64,000 bases of DNA from contig CM073590.1 in NCBI GenBank assembly GCA_037074705.1, forward strand, positions 164,670,746 to 164,734,745, given 5' to 3'. This stretch comes from Zhengitettix transpicula (taxonomy: Eukaryota; Arthropoda; Insecta; Orthoptera; Tetrigidae). Under the pieces are notes generated by a model. That model did not search any database. It had not been told where the DNA came from and saw only the letters and a list, made by a program, of their open reading frames with translations. Each line of letters begins with the position of its first letter. The first letter of the stretch is position 1. Below are positions 63,576-64,000 of this stretch, piece by piece. Position numbers and translations under genes: made by a program.

Positions 63576-64000
63576 TTTTTTTTCTACAATCTTGTTTATT
63601 TTTTAAAAAAAGAATGTTTTTGGTTTCAACACCACGAGAATTAATGAATAAATACCATGTTAAACTTATCCTACAGTTTTTATGACCAAATTGGGTCTCA
63701 AATATCATCCAGACTATCATTACCAGATTTCAGTGACTCTAAAAACGATCGATTCGACACCAAACTCTTCGCCATTTAGAATATGGTGTAATTAACCCTT
63801 TCTTACCCCGCACCACGGCAAGGGTGGGTATTTTTTTTGTAACCTAATTTCGACAAATCGACGAAAATAAATACGTTTTTCCGATTCACAGTCTCTAATC
63901 CAAATAAAAAATTTTTACCACTCACTTTGTTGTCCAACAAGATGAAATATTATAAAAAGGATGATTCGGAAGCGGCCCAAAAAATTTTTCTCTGTCCCTT
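63576..64000 (+). other. SNMP intron 4, right edge
   Basis: AT-rich. No further SNMP exon or repeat was recognised. Confidence 0.5.

Overview
The window is an AT-rich, intron- and transposon-rich piece of an insect nuclear genome. Two conserved host genes can be read directly, both coding in short GT-AG exons. Both belong to arthropod-type families: the chromatin remodeller ATPase ISWI and a sensory neuron membrane protein (SNMP, CD36 family). The repeat load (degenerate LINEs, Penelope-like fold-backs, Helitrons, tRNA-derived SINEs, mariner, Harbinger, solo LTRs) and a 44.6 kb intron point to a large insect genome. A polyneopteran or other hemimetabolous insect is my guess; the sequence does not prove it.

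Layout. Positions 1-6462 hold the 5' half of Iswi on the minus strand: nine coding exons for about 431 residues, covering the N-terminal region, AutoN, and the first RecA lobe with the Walker A and DEAH motifs, into the start of lobe 2. The gene continues off the left edge through an intron of at least 2.1 kb. Positions 6463-13234 lie between two divergently transcribed genes. They hold a broken unrecognised coding remnant (9262-9747, minus) and a degenerate Helitron-like repeat (about 11229-12304). From 13235 to the right edge is the 5' part of an SNMP2-like gene on the plus strand. Exon 1 (start codon, first membrane helix) sits in a GC-rich patch with a short upstream ORF. Intron 1 is 44,627 bp. 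Exons 2, 3 and 4 are at 57979-58136, 62350-62497 and 62588-62854, and the gene continues off the right edge after residue 230.

Intron 1 and the later introns are a transposon graveyard: four solo-LTR-like elements of two families, each bounded by TG...CA and sitting in ATAT; two Harbinger remnants; two or more Helitron-like elements; a three-copy tRNA-derived SINE family; an eight-copy GC-rich poly(A)-tailed retroposon family; three LINE reverse-transcriptase fragments; two mariner fragments; a 636 bp long-terminal-inverted-repeat element; and a set of fold-back elements that I read as inverted terminal repeats of Penelope-like retroelements. One fold-back copy still encloses a GIY-YIG endonuclease C-terminal remnant. 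Several hammerhead-ribozyme-like cores are scattered through the intron and may have the same origin.

The two host genes have unrelated functions (nucleosome sliding; pheromone or lipid sensing). Nothing suggests they work together beyond head-to-head placement about 6.8 kb apart. I found no CRISPR array, operon or bacterial system. The most unusual material is the Penelope-type fold-back and hammerhead-like set, the TATATA-targeted solo LTRs, and the unrecognised 160-codon remnant.
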